A stretch of 64,000 nt of DNA from Cavia porcellus (GCF_034190915.1 NW_026947683.1:186001-250000); one strand, 5' to 3'. Numbered from the stretch's first letter, positions 1 through 15,500 are shown. Notes: generated by a model from the letters alone, not told the origin. Translations and numbers: made by a program.

Positions 1-3000
1 GTGATGTTTTTCTCACTCCTTCTAGTGAATCTAATGTAACAAACACCCATACAATGCGCACCACCCCGTGATGTTTTTCTCACTCCTACTAGTGAATGTA
101 ATGTAACACACACCCATACAATGCGCACCACCCCGTGATGTTTTTCTCACTCCTACTAGTGAATGTAATGTAACACACACCCATACAATGCGCACCTCCC
201 CGTGATGTTTTTCTCACTCCTAGTAGTGAATCTAATGTAACACACACCCATAAAATGCGCACCACCCCGTGATGTTTTTCTCACTCCTACTAGTGAATCT
301 AATGTAAAACACACCCATACAATGCGCACCACCCCGTGATGTTTTTCTCACTCCTACTAGTGAATCTAATGTAACACACACCCATACAATGCGCACCACC
401 CCGTGATGTTTTTCTCACTCCTACTAGTGAATGTAATGTAACACACACCCATACAATGCGCACCACCCCGTGATGTTTTTCTCACTCCTTCTAGTGAATC
501 TAATGTAACACACACCCATACAATGCGCACCACCCCGTGATGTTTTTCTCACTCCTACTAGTGAATGTAATGTAACACACACCCATACAATGCGCACCAC
601 CCCGTGATGTTTTTCTCACTCCTACTAGTGAATGTAATGTAACACACACCCATACAATGCGCACCACCCCGTGATGTTTTTCTCACTCCTACTAGTGAAT
701 GTAATGTAACACACACCCATACAATGCGCACCACCCCGTGATGTTTTTCTCACTCCTACTAGTGAATGTAATGTAACACACACCCATACAATGCGCACCA
801 CCCCGTGATGTTTTTCTCACTCCTACTAGTGAATCTAATGTAACACAAACCCATACAATGGGCACCACCCCGTGATGTTTTTCTCACTCCTACTAGTGAT
901 TGTAATGTAACACACACCCATACAATGCGCACCACCCCGTGATGTTTTTCTCACACCTACTAGTGAATGTAATGTAACACACACCCATACAATGCGCACC
1001 ACCCCGTGATGTTTTTCTCACTCCTACTAGTGAATGTAATGTAACACACACCCATACAATGCGCACCACCCCGTGATGTTTTTCTCACTCCTACTAGTGA
1101 ATGTAATGTAACACACACCCATACAATGCGCACCACCCCGTGATGTTTTTCTCACACCTACTAGTGAATGTAATGTAACACACACCCATACAATGCGCAC
1201 CACCCCGTGATGTTTTTCTCACTCCTACTAGTGAATGTAATGTAACACACACCCATACAATGCGCACCACCCCGTGATGTTTTTCTCACTCCTACTAGTG
1301 AATGTAATGTAACACACACCCATACAATGCGCACCACCCCGTGATGTTTTTCTCACTCCTACTAGTGAATGTAATGTAACACACACCCATACAATGCGCA
1401 CCTCCCCGTGATGTTTTTCTCACTCCTAGTAGTGAATCTAATGTAACACACACCCATAAAATGCGCACCACCCCGTGATGTTTTTCTCACTCCTACTAGT
1501 GAATCTAATGTAACACACACCCATAAAATGCGCATCACCCCGTGATGTTTTTCTCACTCCTACTAGTGAATGTAATGTAACACACACCCATACAATGCGC
1601 ACCACCCCGTGATGTTTTTCTCACTCCTACTAGTGAATGTAATGTAACACACACCCATACAATGCGAACCACCCCGTGATGTTTTTCTCACTCCTACTAG
1701 TGAATGTAATGTAACACACACCCATACAATGCGCACCACCCCGTGATGTTTTTCTCACTCCTACTAGTGAATGTAATGTAACACACACCCATACAATGCG
1801 CACCACCCCGTGATGTTTTTCTCACTCCTACTAGTGAATGTAATGTAACACACACCCATACAATGCGCACCACTCCGTGATGTTTTTCTCACTCCTACTA
1901 GTGAATGTAATGTAACACACACCCATACAATGCGCACCACCCCGTGATGTTTTTCTCACTCCTACTAGTGAATGTAATGTAACACACACCCATACAATGC
2001 GCACCACCCCGTGATGTTTTTCTCACTCCTACTAGTGAATCTAATGTAACACAAACCCATACAATGCGCACCACCCCGTGATGTTTTTCTCACTCCTACT
2101 AGTGATTGTAATATAACACACACCCATACAATGCGCACCACCCCGTGATGTTTTTCTCACACCTACTAGTGAATGTAATGTAACACAAACCCATACAATG
2201 CGCACCACCCCGTGATGTTTTTCTCACTCCTACTAGTGAATCTAATGTAACACACACCCATACAATGCGCACCACCCCGTGATGTTTTTCTCACTCCTAC
2301 TAGTGAATCTAATGTAACACACACCCATACAATGCGCACCACCCCGTGATGTTTTTCTCACTCCTACTAGTGAATCTAATGTAACACACACCCATACAAT
2401 GCGCACCACCCCGTGATGTTTTTCTCACTCCTACTAGTGAATCTAATGTAACACACACCCATACAATGCGCACCACCCCGTGATGTTTTTCTCACTCCTG
2501 CTAGTGAATCTAATGTAACACAAACCCATACAAGGGGCACCACCCCGTGATGTTTTTCTCACTCCTACTAGTGATTGTAATGTAACACACACCCATACAA
2601 TGCGCACCACCCCGTGATGTTTTTCTCACACCTACTAGTGAATGTAATGTAACACACACCCATACAATGCGCACCACCCCGTGATGTTTTTCTCACTCCT
2701 ACTAGTGAATGTAATGTAACACACACCCATACAATGCGCACCACCCCGTGATGTTTTTCTCACTCCTACTAGTGAATGTAATGTAACACACACCCATACA
2801 ATGCGCACCACCCCGTGATGTTTTTCTCACTCCTACTAGTGAATGTAATGTAACACACACCCATACAATGCGCACCTCCCCGTGATGTTTTTCTCACTCC
2901 TAGTAGTGAATCTAATGTAACACACACCCATACAATGCGCACCACCCCGTGATGTTTTTCTCACTCCTACTAGTGAATGTAATGTAACACACACCCATAC

Positions 3001-3216
3001 AATGCGCACCACCCCGTGATGTTTTTCTCACTCCTACTAGTGAATGTAATGTAACACACACCCATACAATGCGCACCACCCCGTGATGTTTTTCTCACTC
3101 CTACTAGTGAATCTAATGTAACACACACCCATAAAATGCGCACCACCCCGTGATGTTTTTCTCACTCCTACTAGTGAATCTAATGTAACACACACCCATA
3201 CAATGCGCACCACCCC

Positions 3217-3281
3217 GTGATGTTTTTCTCACTCCTACTAGTGAATCTAATGTAACACACAAATACAATGCGCACCACCCC
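3217..3281. repeat. 65-bp monomer, AC-tract deletion (single)
   Basis: Two bases are missing at the end of the AC tract, giving CACACAAATAC instead of CACACACCCATAC. I see no second copy of this exact form. Confidence 0.9.
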
Positions 3282-4688
3282 GTGATGTTTTTCTCACTCC
3301 TACTAGTGAATGTAATGTAACACACACCCATACAATGCGCACCACCCCGTGATGTTTTTCTCACTCCTACTAGTGAATCTAATGTAACACAAACCCATGC
3401 AATGCGCACCACCCCGTGATGTTTTTCTCACTCCTACTAGTGAATGTAATGTGACACACACCCATACAATGCGCACCACCCCGTGATGTTTTTCTCACAC
3501 CTACTAGTGAATGTAATGTAACACACACCCATACAATGCGCACCACCCCGTGATGTTTTTCTCACTCCTACTAGTGAATCTAATGTAACACACACCCATA
3601 CAATGCGCACCACCCCGTGATGTTTTTCTCACTCCTACTAGTGAATCTAATGTAACACACACCCATACAATGCGCACCACCCCGTGATGTTTTTCTCACT
3701 CCTTCTAGTGAATCTAATGTAACAAACACCCATACAATGCGCACCACCCCGTGATGTTTTTCTCACTCCTACTAGTGAATGTAATGTAACACACACCCAT
3801 ACAATGCGCACCACCCCGTGATGTTTTTCTCACTCCTACTAGTGAATGTAATGTAACACACACCCATACAATGCGCACCTCCCCGTGATGTTTTTCTCAC
3901 TCCTAGTAGTGAATCTAATGTAACACACACCCATAAAATGCGCACCACCCCGTGATGTTTTTCTCACTCCTACTAGTGAATCTAATGTAACACACACCCA
4001 TACAATGCGCACCACCCCGTGATGTTTTTCTCACTCCTACTAGTGAATCTAATGTAACACACACCCATACAATGCGCACCACCCCGTGATGTTTTTCTCA
4101 CTCCTACTAGTGAATCTAATGTAACACACACCCATACAATGCGCACCACCCCGTGATGTTTTTCTCACTCCTTCTAGTGAATCTAATGTAACACACACCC
4201 ATACAATGCGCACCACCCCGTGATGTTTTTCTCACTCCTACTAGTGAATGTAATGTAACACACACCCATACAATGCGCACCACCCCGTGATGTTTTTCTC
4301 ACTCCTACTAGTGAATGTAATGTAACACACACCCATACAATGCGCACCAGCCCGTGATGTTTTTCTCACTCCTACTAGTGAATGTAATGTAACACACACC
4401 CATACAATGCGCACCACCCCGTGATGTTTTTCTCACTCCTACTAGTGAATGTAATGTAACACACACCCATACAATGCGCACCTCCCCGTGATGTTTTTCT
4501 CACTCCTAGTAGTGAATCTAATGTAACACACACCCATAAAATGCGCACCACCCCGTGATGTTTTTCTCACTCCTACTAGTGAATCTAATGTAACACACAC
4601 CCATACAATGCGCACCACCCCGTGATGTTTTTCTCACTCCTACTAGTGAATCTAATGTAACACACACCCATACAATGCGCACCACCCC

Positions 4689-4753
4689 GTGATGTTTTTC
4701 TCACTCCTACTAGTGAATCTAATGTAACACACACATAAAATGCGCAACACCCC
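4689..4753. repeat. 65-bp monomer, CACACATAAAA form (also 8037-8101)
   Basis: Two C are missing from CACCCATA, and the monomer also has C52A and GCAACACC. The same form recurs at 8037, exactly 3348 bp on, so it was copied as part of a 50-monomer shift. Confidence 0.9.
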
Positions 4754-7700
4754 GTGATGTTTTTCTCACTCCTACTAGTGAATGTAATGTAACACACACC
4801 CATACAATGCGCACCACCCCGTGATGTTTTTCTCACTCCTACTAGTGAATCTAATGTAACACAAACCCATACAATGGGCACCACCCCGTGATGTTTTTCT
4901 CACTCCTACTAGTGATTGTAATGTAACACACACCCATACAATGCGCACCACCCCGTGATGTTTTTCTCACACCTACTTGTGAATGTAATGTAACACACAC
5001 CCATACAATGCGCACCACCCCGTGATGTTTTTCTCACTCCTACTAGTGAATGTAATGTAACACACACCCATACAATGCGCACCACCCCGTGATGTTTTTC
5101 TCACTCCTACTAGTGAATGTAATGTAACACACACCCATACAATGCGCACCACCCCGTGATGTTTTTCTCACACCTACTAGTGAATGTAATGTAACACACA
5201 CCCATACAATGCGCACCACCCCGTGATGTTTTTCTCACTCCTACTAGTGAATGTAATGTAACACACACCCATACAATGCGCACCACCCCGTGATGTTTTT
5301 CTCACTCCTACTAGTGAATGTAATGTAACACACACCCATACAATGCGCACCATCCCGTGATGTTTTTCTCACTCCTACTAGTGAATGTAATGTAACACAC
5401 ACCCATACAATGCGCACCTCCCCGTGATGTTTTTCTCACTCCTAGTAGTGAATCTAATGTAACACACACCCATAAAATGCGCACCACCCCGTGATGTTTT
5501 TCTCACTCCTACTAGTGAATCTAATGTAACACACACCCATAAAATGCGCACCACCCCGTGATGTTTTTCTCACTCCTACTAGTGAATGTAATGTAACACA
5601 CACCCATACAATGCGCACCACCCCGTGATGTTTTTCTCACTCCTACTAGCTAATGTAATGTAACACACACCCATACAATGCGAACCACCCCGTGATGTTT
5701 TTCTCACTCCTACTAGTGAATGTAATGTAACACACACCCATACAATGCGTACCACCCCGTGATGTTTTTCTCACTCCTACTAGTGAATGTAATGTAACAC
5801 ACACCCATACAATGCGCACCACCCCGTGATGTTTTTCTCACTCCTACTAGTGAATGTAATGTAACACACACCCATACAATGCGCACCACCCCGTGATGTT
5901 TTTCTCACTCCTACTAGTGAATGTAATGTAACACACACCCATACAATGCGCACCACCCCGTGATGTTTTTCTCACTCCTACTAGTGAATGTAATGTAACA
6001 CACACCCATACAATGCGCACCACCCCTTGATGTTTTTCTCACTCCTACTAGTGAATGTAATGTAACACACACCCATACAATGCGCACCACCCCGTGATGT
6101 TTTTCTCACTCCTACTAGTGAATGTAATGTAACACACACCCATACAATGCGCACCTCCCCGTGATGTTTTTCTCACTCCTAGTAGTGAATCTAATGTAAC
6201 ACACACCCATACAATGCGCACCATCCCGTGATGTTTTTCTCACTCCTACTAGTGAATCTAATGTAACACACACCCATAAAATGCGCACCACCCCGTGATG
6301 TTTTTCTCACTCCTACTAGTGAATCTAATGTAACACACACCCATACAATGCGCACCACCCCGTGATGTTTTTCTCACTCCTACTAGTGAATGTAATGTAA
6401 CACACACCCATAAAACGCGCACCACCCCGTGATGTTTTTCTCACTCCTTCTAGTGAATCTAATGTAACACACACCCATACAATGCGCACCACCCCGTGAT
6501 GTTTTTCTCACTCCTACTAGTGAATCTAATGTAACACACACCCATACAATGCGCACCACCCCGTGATGTTTTTCTCACTCCTACTAGTGAATGTAATGTA
6601 ACACACACCCATACAATGCGCACCACCCCGTGATGTTTTTCTCACTCCTACTAGTGAATCTAATGTAACACACACCCATACAATGCGCACCACCCCGTGA
6701 TGTTTTTCTCACTCCTACTAGTGAATGTAATGTAACACACACCCATACAATGCGCACCACCCCGTGATGTTTTTCTCACTCCTACTAGTGAATCTAATGT
6801 AACACAAACCCATGCAATGCGCACCACCCCGTGATGTTTTTCTCACTCCTACTAGTGATTGTAATATAACACACACCCATACAATGCGCACCACCCCGTG
6901 ATGTTTTTCTCACTCCTACTAGTGAATCTAATGTAACACACACCCATACAATGCGCACCACCCCGTGATGTTTTTCTCACTCCTACTAGTGAAACTAATG
7001 TAACACACACCCATACAATGCGCACCACCCCGTGATGTTTTTCTCACTCCTACTAGTGAATCTAATGTAACACACACCCATACAATGCGCACCACCCCGT
7101 GATGTTTTTCTCACTCCTACTAGTGAATGTAATGTAACACACACCCATACAATGCGCACCACCCCGTGATGTTTTTCTCACTCCTACTAGTGAATGTAAT
7201 GTAACTCACACCCATACAATGCGCACCTCCCCGTGATGTTTTTCTCACTCCTAGTAGTGAATCTAATGTAACACACACCCATAAAATGCGCACCACCCCG
7301 TGATGTTTTTCTCACTCCTACTAGTGAATCTAATGTAACACACACCCATACAATGCGCACCACCCCGTGATGTTTTTCTCACTCCTACTAGTGAATCTAA
7401 TGTAACACACACCCATACAATGCGCACCACCCCGTGATGTTTTTCTCACTCCTACTAGTGAATGTAATGTAACACACACCCATACAATGCGCACCACCCC
7501 GTGATGTTTTTCTCACTCCTTCTAGTGAATGTAATGTAACACACACCCATACAATGCGCACCACCCTGTGATGTTTTTCTCACTCCTACTAGTGAATGTA
7601 ATGTAACACACACCCATACAATGCGCACCACCCCATGATGTTGTTCTCAGTCCTACTAGTGAATGTAATGTAACACACACCCATACAATGTGCACCACCC

Positions 7701-9173
7701 CGTGATGTTTTTCTCACTCCTACTAGTGAATCTAATGTAACACACACCCATACAATGCGCACCACCCCGTGATGTTTTTCTCACTCCTACTAGTGAATGT
7801 AATGTAACACACACCCATACAATGCGCACCTCCCCGTGATGTTTTTCTCACTCCTAGTAGTGAATCTAATGTAACACACACCCATAAAATGCGCACCACC
7901 CCGTGATGTTTTTCTCACTCCTACTAGTGAATCTAATGTAACACACACCCATACAATGCGCACCACCCCGTGATGTTTTTCTCACTCCTACTAGTGAATC
8001 TAATGTAACACACACCCATACAATGCGCACAACCCCGTGATGTTTTTCTCACTCCTACTAGTGAATCTAATGTAACACACACATAAAATGCGCAACACCC
8101 CGTGATGTTTTTCTCACTCCTACTAGTGAATGTAATGTAACACACACCCATACAATGCGCACCACCCCGTGATGTTTTTCTCACTCCTACTAGTGAATCT
8201 AATGTAACACAAACCCATACAATGGGCACCACCCCGTGATGTTTTTCTCACTCCTACTAGTGATTGTAATGTAACACACACCCATACAATGCGCACCACC
8301 CCGTGATGTTTTTCTCACACCTACTAGTGAATGTAATGTAACACACACCCATACAATGCGCACCACCCCGTGATGTTTTTCTCACTCCTACTAGTGAATG
8401 TAATGTAACACACACCCATACAATGCGCACCACCCCGTGATGTTTTTCTCACTCCTACTAGTGAATGTAATGTAACACACACCCATACAATGCGCACCAC
8501 CCCGTGATGTTTTTCTCACTCCTACTAGTGAATGTAATGTAACACACACCCATACAATGCGCACCTCCCCGTGATGTTTTTCTCACTCCTAGTAGTGAAT
8601 CTAATGTAACACACACCCATAAAATGCGCACCACCCCGTGATGTTTTTCTCACTCCTACTAGTGAATCTAATGTAACACACACCCATAAAATGCGCACCA
8701 CCCCGTGATGTTTTTCTCACTCCTACTAGTGAATGTAATGTAACACACACCCATACAATGCGCACCACCCCGTGATGTTTTTCTCACTCCTACTAGTGAA
8801 TGTAATGTAACACACACCCATACAATGCGAACCACCCCGTGATGTTTTTCTCACTCCTACTAGTGAATGTAATGTAACACACACCCATACAATGCGCACC
8901 ACCCCGTGATGTTTTTCTCACTCCTACTAGTGAATGTAATGTAACACACACCCATGCAATGCGCACCACCCCGTGATGTTTTTCTCACTCCTACTAGTGA
9001 ATGTAATGTAACACACACCCATACAATGCGCACCACCCCGTGATTTTTTTCTCACTCCTACTAGTGAATGTAATGTAACACACACCCATACAATGCGCAC
9101 CACCCCGTGATGTTTTTCTCACTCATACTAGTGAATGTAATGTAACACACACCCATACAATGCGCACCACCCC

Positions 9174-12100
9174 GTGATGTTTTTCTCACTCCTACTAGTG
9201 AATGTAATGTAACACACACCCATACAATGCGCACCACCCCGTGATGTTTTTCTCACTCCTACTAGTGAATGTAATGTAACACACACCCATACAATGCGCA
9301 CCTCCCCGTGATGTTTTTCTCACTCCTAGTAGTGAATCTAATGTAACACACACCCATACAATGCGCACCATCCCGTGATGTTTTTCTCACTCCTAGTAGT
9401 GAATCTAATGTAACACACACCCATAAAATGCGCACCACCCCGTGATGTTTTTGTCACTCCTACTAGTGAATCTAATGTAACACACACCCATACAATGCGC
9501 ACCACCCCGTGATGTTTTTCTCACTCCTACTAGTGAATGTAATGTAACACACACCCATAAAACGCGCACCACCCCGTGATGTTTTTCTCACTCCTTCTAG
9601 TGAATCTAATGTAACACACACCCATACAATGCGCACCACCCCGTGATGTTTTTCTCACTCCTACTAGTGAATCTAATGTAACACACACCCATACAATGCG
9701 CACCACCCCGTGATGTTTTTCTCACTCCTACTAGTGAATGTAATGTAACACACACCCATACAATGCGCACCACCCCGTGATGTTTTTCTCACTCCTACTA
9801 GTGAATGTAATGTAACACACACCCATACAATGCGCACCACCCCGTGATGTTTTTCTCACTCCTACTAGTGAATGTAATGTAACACACACCCATACAATGC
9901 GCACAACCCCTTGATGTTTTTCTCACTCCTACTAGTGAATGTAATGTAACACACACCCATACAATGCTCACCACCCCGTGATGATTTTCTCACTCCTACT
10001 AGTGAATCTAATGTAACACACACCCATACAATGCGCACCACCCCGTGATGTTTTTCTCACTCCTTCTAGTGAATCTAATGTAACACACACCCATACAATG
10101 CGCACCACCCCGTGATGTTTTTCTCACTCCTACTAGTGAATCTAATGTAACACACACCCATACAATGCGCACCACCCCGTGATGTTTTTCTCACTCCTAC
10201 TAGTGAATCTAATATAACACACACCCATACAATGCGCACCACCCCGTGATGTTTTTCTCACTCCTACTAGTGAATCTAATGTAACACACACCCATACAAT
10301 GCGCACCACCCCGTGATGTTTTTCTCACTCCTACTAGTGAATGTAATGTAACACACACCCATACAATGCGCACCACCCCGTGATGTTTTTCTCACTCCTA
10401 CTAGTGAATGTAATGTAACACACACCCATACAATGCGCACCACCCCGTGATGTTTTTCTCACTCCTACTAGTGAATCTAATGTAACACACACCCATACAA
10501 TGCGCACCACCCCGTGATGTTTTTCTCACTCCTACTAGTGAATCTAATGTAACACACACCCATAAAATGCGCACCACCCCGTGATGTTTTTCTCACTCCT
10601 ACTAGTGAATCTAATGTAACACACACCCATACAATGCGCACCACCCCGTGATGTTTTTCTCACTCCTACTAGTGAATCTAATGTAACACACACCCATACA
10701 ATGCGCACCACCCCGTGATGTTTTTCTCACTCCTATTAGTGAATCTAATGTAACACACACATACAATGCGCACCACCCGTGATGTTTTTCTCACTCCTAC
10801 TAGTGAATGTAATGTAACACACACCCATACAATGCGCACCACCCCGTGATGTTTTTCTCACTCCTACTAGTGAATCTAATGTAACACAAACCCATGCAAT
10901 GCGCACCACCCCGTGATGTTTTTCTCACTCCTACTAGTGATTGTAATATAACACACACCCATACAATGCGCACCACCCCGTGATGTTTTTCTCACACCTA
11001 CTAGGGAATGTAATGTAACACACACCCATACAATGCGCACCACCCCGTGATGTTTTTCTCACTCCTACTAGTGAATGTAATGTAACACACACCCATACAA
11101 TGCGCACCACCCCGTGATGTTTTTCTCACTCCTACTAGTGAATCTAATGTAACACACACCCATACAATGCGCACCACCCCGTGATGTTTTTCTCACTCCT
11201 TCTAGTGAATCTAATGTAACAAACACCCATACAATGCGCACCACCCCGTGATGTTTTTCTCACTCCTACTAGTGAATGTAATGTAACACACACCCATACA
11301 ATGCGCACCACCCCGTGATGTTTTTCTCACTCCTACTAGTGAATGTAATGTAACACACACCCATACAATGCGCACCACCCCGTGATGTTTTTCTCACTCC
11401 TACTAGTGAATGTAATGTAACACACACCCATACAATGCGCACCACCCCGTGATGTTTTTCTCACTCCTACTAGTGAATGTAATGTAACACACACCCATAC
11501 AATGCGCACCACCCTGTGATGTTTTTCTCACTCCTACTAGTGAATGTAATGTAACACACACCCATACAATGCGCACCTCCCCGTGATGTTTTTCTCACTC
11601 CTACTAGTGAATCTAATGTAACACACACCCATAAAATGCGCACCACCCCGTGATGTTTTTCTCACTCCTACTAGTGAATCTAATGTAACACACACCCATA
11701 CAATGCGCACCACCCCGTGATGTTTTTCTCACTCCTACTAGTGAATCTAATGTAACACACACCCATACAATGCGCACCACCCCGTGATGTTTTTCTCACT
11801 CCTACTAGTGAATGTAATGTAACACACACCCATACAATGCGCACCACCCCGTGATGTTTTTCTCACTCCTTCTAGTGAATCTAATGTAACAAACACCCAT
11901 ACAATGCGCACCACCCCGTGATGTTTTTCTCACTCCTACTAGTGAATGTAATGTAACACACACCCATACAATGCGCACCACCCCGTGATGTTTTTCTCAC
12001 TCCTACTAGTGAATGTAATGTAACACACACCCATACAATGTGCACCACCCCGTGATTTTTTTCTCACTCCTACTAGTGAATGTAATGTAACACACACCCA

Positions 12101-12520
12101 TACAATGCGCACCACCCCGTGATGTTTTTCTCACTCCTACTAGTGAATGTAATGTAACACACACCCATACAATGCGCACCACGCTGTGATGTTTTTCTCA
12201 CTCCTACTAGTGAATGTAATGTAACACACACCCATACAATGCGCACCTCCCCGTGATGTTTTTCTCACTCCTAGTAGTGAATCTAATGTAACACACACCC
12301 ATAAAATGCGCACCACCCCGTGATGTTTTTCTCACTCCTACTAGTGAATCTAATGTAACACACACCCATACAATGCGCACCACCCCGTGATGTTTTTCTC
12401 ACTCCTACTAGTGAATCTAATGTAACACACACCCATACAATGCGCACCACCCCGTGATGTTTTTCTCACTCCTACTAGTGAATCTAATGTAACACACACC
12501 CATACAATGCGCAGCACCCC
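9174..12520. repeat. 50-monomer duplication, copy 1 (3347 bp)
   Basis: This block is followed directly by a second copy at +3347 bp. Shared private marks include CACCATCCC near 9369, AAACGCGC near 9562, GCTCACC near 9966, GATGATT near 9984, the 64-bp monomer at 10715, CTAGGGAATG near 11003, TGTGCACC with GATTTTTTT near 12040, ACGCTGTG near 12181 and GCAGCACC near 12512. The left boundary is set by the G31/C31 mismatch in the preceding monomer. Boundaries are good to about one monomer. Confidence 0.93.
10715..10778. repeat. 64-bp monomer with two deletions (also 14062-14125)
   Basis: Two bases are lost from CACCCATAC and one C from the CCACCCC end, and the monomer also carries CTATTAG. This is the shortest monomer in the window. 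Its only relative lies at +3347 bp, in copy 2 of the 50-monomer duplication. Confidence 0.92.
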
Positions 12521-15500
12521 GTGATGTTTTTCTCACTCCTACTAGTGAATGTAATGTAACACACACCCATACAATGCGCACCACCCCGTGATGTTTTTCT
12601 CACTCCTACTAGTGAATGTAATGTAACACACACCCATACAATGCGCACCTCCCCGTGATGTTTTTCTCACTCCTAGTAGTGAATCTAATGTAACACACAC
12701 CCATACAATGCGCACCATCCCGTGATGTTTTTCTCACTCCTAGTAGTGAATCTAATGTAACACACACCCATAAAATGCGCACCACCCCGTGATGTTTTTG
12801 TCACTCCTACTAGTGAATCTAATGTAACACACACCCATACAATGCGCACCACCCCGTGATGTTTTTCTCACTCCTACTAGTGAATGTAATGTAACACACA
12901 CCCATAAAACGCGCACCACCCCGTGATGTTTTTCTCACTCCTTCTAGTGAATCTAATGTAACACACACCCATACAATGCGCACCACCCCGTGATGTTTTT
13001 CTCACTCCTACTAGTGAATCTAATGTAACACACACCCATACAATGCGCACCACCCCGTGATGTTTTTCTCACTCCTACTAGTGAATGTAATGTAACACAC
13101 ACCCATACAATGCGCACCACCCCGTGATGTTTTTCTCACTCCTACTAGTGAATGTAATGTAACACACACCCATACAATGCGCACCACCCCGTGATGTTTT
13201 TCTCACTCCTACTAGTGAATGTAATGTAACACACACCCATACAATGCGCACAACCCCTTGATGTTTTTCTCACTCCTACTAGTGAATGTAATGTAACACA
13301 CACCCATACAATGCTCACCACCCCGTGATGATTTTCTCACTCCTACTAGTGAATCTAATGTAACACACACCCATACAATGCGCACCACCCCGTGATGTTT
13401 TTCTCACTCCTTCTAGTGAATCTAATGTAACACACACCCATACAATGCGCACCACCCCGTGATGTTTTTCTCACTCCTACTAGTGAATCTAATGTAACAC
13501 ACACCCATACAATGCGCACCACCCCGTGATGTTTTTCTCACTCCTACTAGTGAATCTAATATAACACACACCCATACAATGCGCACCACCCCGTGATGTT
13601 TTTCTCACTCCTACTAGTGAATCTAATGTAACACACACCCATACAATGCGCACCACCCCGTGATGTTTTTCTCACTCCTACTAGTGAATGTAATGTAACA
13701 CACACCCATACAATGCGCACCACCCCGTGATGTTTTTCTCACTCCTACTAGTGAATGTAATGTAACACACACCCATACAATGCGCACCACCCCGTGATGT
13801 TTTTCTCACTCCTACTAGTGAATCTAATGTAACACACACCCATACAATGCGCACCACCCCGTGATGTTTTTCTCACTCCTACTAGTGAATCTAATGTAAC
13901 ACACACCCATAAAATGCGCACCACCCCGTGATGTTTTTCTCACTCCTACTAGTGAATCTAATGTAACACACACCCATACAATGCGCACCACCCCGTGATG
14001 TTTTTCTCACTCCTACTAGTGAATCTAATGTAACACACACCCATACAATGCGCACCACCCCGTGATGTTTTTCTCACTCCTATTAGTGAATCTAATGTAA
14101 CACACACATACAATGCGCACCACCCGTGATGTTTTTCTCACTCCTACTAGTGAATGTAATGTAACACACACCCATACAATGCGCACCACCCCGTGATGTT
14201 TTTCTCACTCCTACTAGTGAATCTAATGTAACACAAACCCATGCAATGCGCACCACCCCGTGATGTTTTTCTCACTCCTACTAGTGATTGTAATATAACA
14301 CACACCCATACAATGCGCACCACCCCGTGATGTTTTTCTCACACCTACTAGGGAATGTAATGTAACACACACCCATACAATGCGCACCACCCCGTGATGT
14401 TTTTCTCACTCCTACTAGTGAATGTAATGTAACACACACCCATACAATGCGCACCACCCCGTGATGTTTTTCTCACTCCTACTAGTGAATCTAATGTAAC
14501 ACACACCCATACAATGCGCACCACCCCGTGATGTTTTTCTCACTCCTTCTAGTGAATCTAATGTAACAAACACCCATACAATGCGCACCACCCCGTGATG
14601 TTTTTCTCACTCCTACTAGTGAATGTAATGTAACACACACCCATACAATGCGCACCACCCCGTGATGTTTTTCTCACTCCTACTAGTGAATGTAATGTAA
14701 CACACACCCATACAATGCGCACCACCCCGTGATGTTTTTCTCACTCCTACTAGTGAATGTAATGTAACACACACCCATACAATGCGCACCACCCCGTGAT
14801 GTTTTTCTCACTCCTACTAGTGAATGTAATGTAACACACACCCATACAATGCGCACCACCCTGTGATGTTTTTCTCACTCCTACTAGTGAATGTAATGTA
14901 ACACACACCCATACAATGCGCACCTCCCCGTGATGTTTTTCTCACTCCTACTAGTGAATCTAATGTAACACACACCCATAAAATGCGCACCACCCCGTGA
15001 TGTTTTTCTCACTCCTACTAGTGAATCTAATGTAACACACACCCATACAATGCGCACCACCCCGTGATGTTTTTCTCACTCCTACTAGTGAATCTAATGT
15101 AACACACACCCATACAATGCGCACCACCCCGTGATGTTTTTCTCACTCCTACTAGTGAATGTAATGTAACACACACCCATACAATGCGCACCACCCCGTG
15201 ATGTTTTTCTCACTCCTTCTAGTGAATCTAATGTAACAAACACCCATACAATGCGCACCACCCCGTGATGTTTTTCTCACTCCTACTAGTGAATGTAATG
15301 TAACACACACCCATACAATGCGCACCACCCCGTGATGTTTTTCTCACTCCTACTAGTGAATGTAATGTAACACACACCCATACAATGTGCACCACCCCGT
15401 GATTTTTTTCTCACTCCTACTAGTGAATGTAATGTAACACACACCCATACAATGCGCACCACCCCGTGATGTTTTTCTCACTCCTACTAGTGAATGTAAT

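Larger units (their letters stand above)
1..9173. repeat. Left domain: older, nested duplications (137 monomers)
   Basis: There is no single clean duplication here, but several overlapping offsets are seen. Monomers with C44A (ACAAACCC) lie at 845, 2051, 2520, 3389, 4861, 6804 and 8209. They are usually followed by a monomer with A29T (GTGATTG) and then one with T17A (CTCACACC). About 700-1900 matches 4750-5900 at +4016 bp (60 monomers less 4 bp). Part of 3.9-5.0 kb matches 7.2-8.4 kb at +3348 bp, and 5.4-6.5 kb matches 8.6-9.7 kb at +3147 bp, so three monomers separate the two offsets. The overlap suggests several rounds of exchange rather than one. No gene or other element is visible. Confidence 0.8.

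Noticed and set aside
240..260. TATA-like CATAAAA and -10-like TACAAT strings as promoters
   Set aside because: They occur in essentially every monomer as C52A or consensus forms, with no associated gene or second promoter element.
3113..3412. Minus-strand open frame of 99 codons, with similar frames at 4585, 7933, 16501, 18568, 22793, 25946, 28089, 34185, 42099, 45715, 48393, 50602, 54888, 57097 and 60847
   Set aside because: All are translations of the satellite in rotating phase and cross an indel-bearing monomer. Where I checked, the frame opens at GTG rather than ATG. No known domain is visible, and conservation follows DNA duplication rather than protein constraint.
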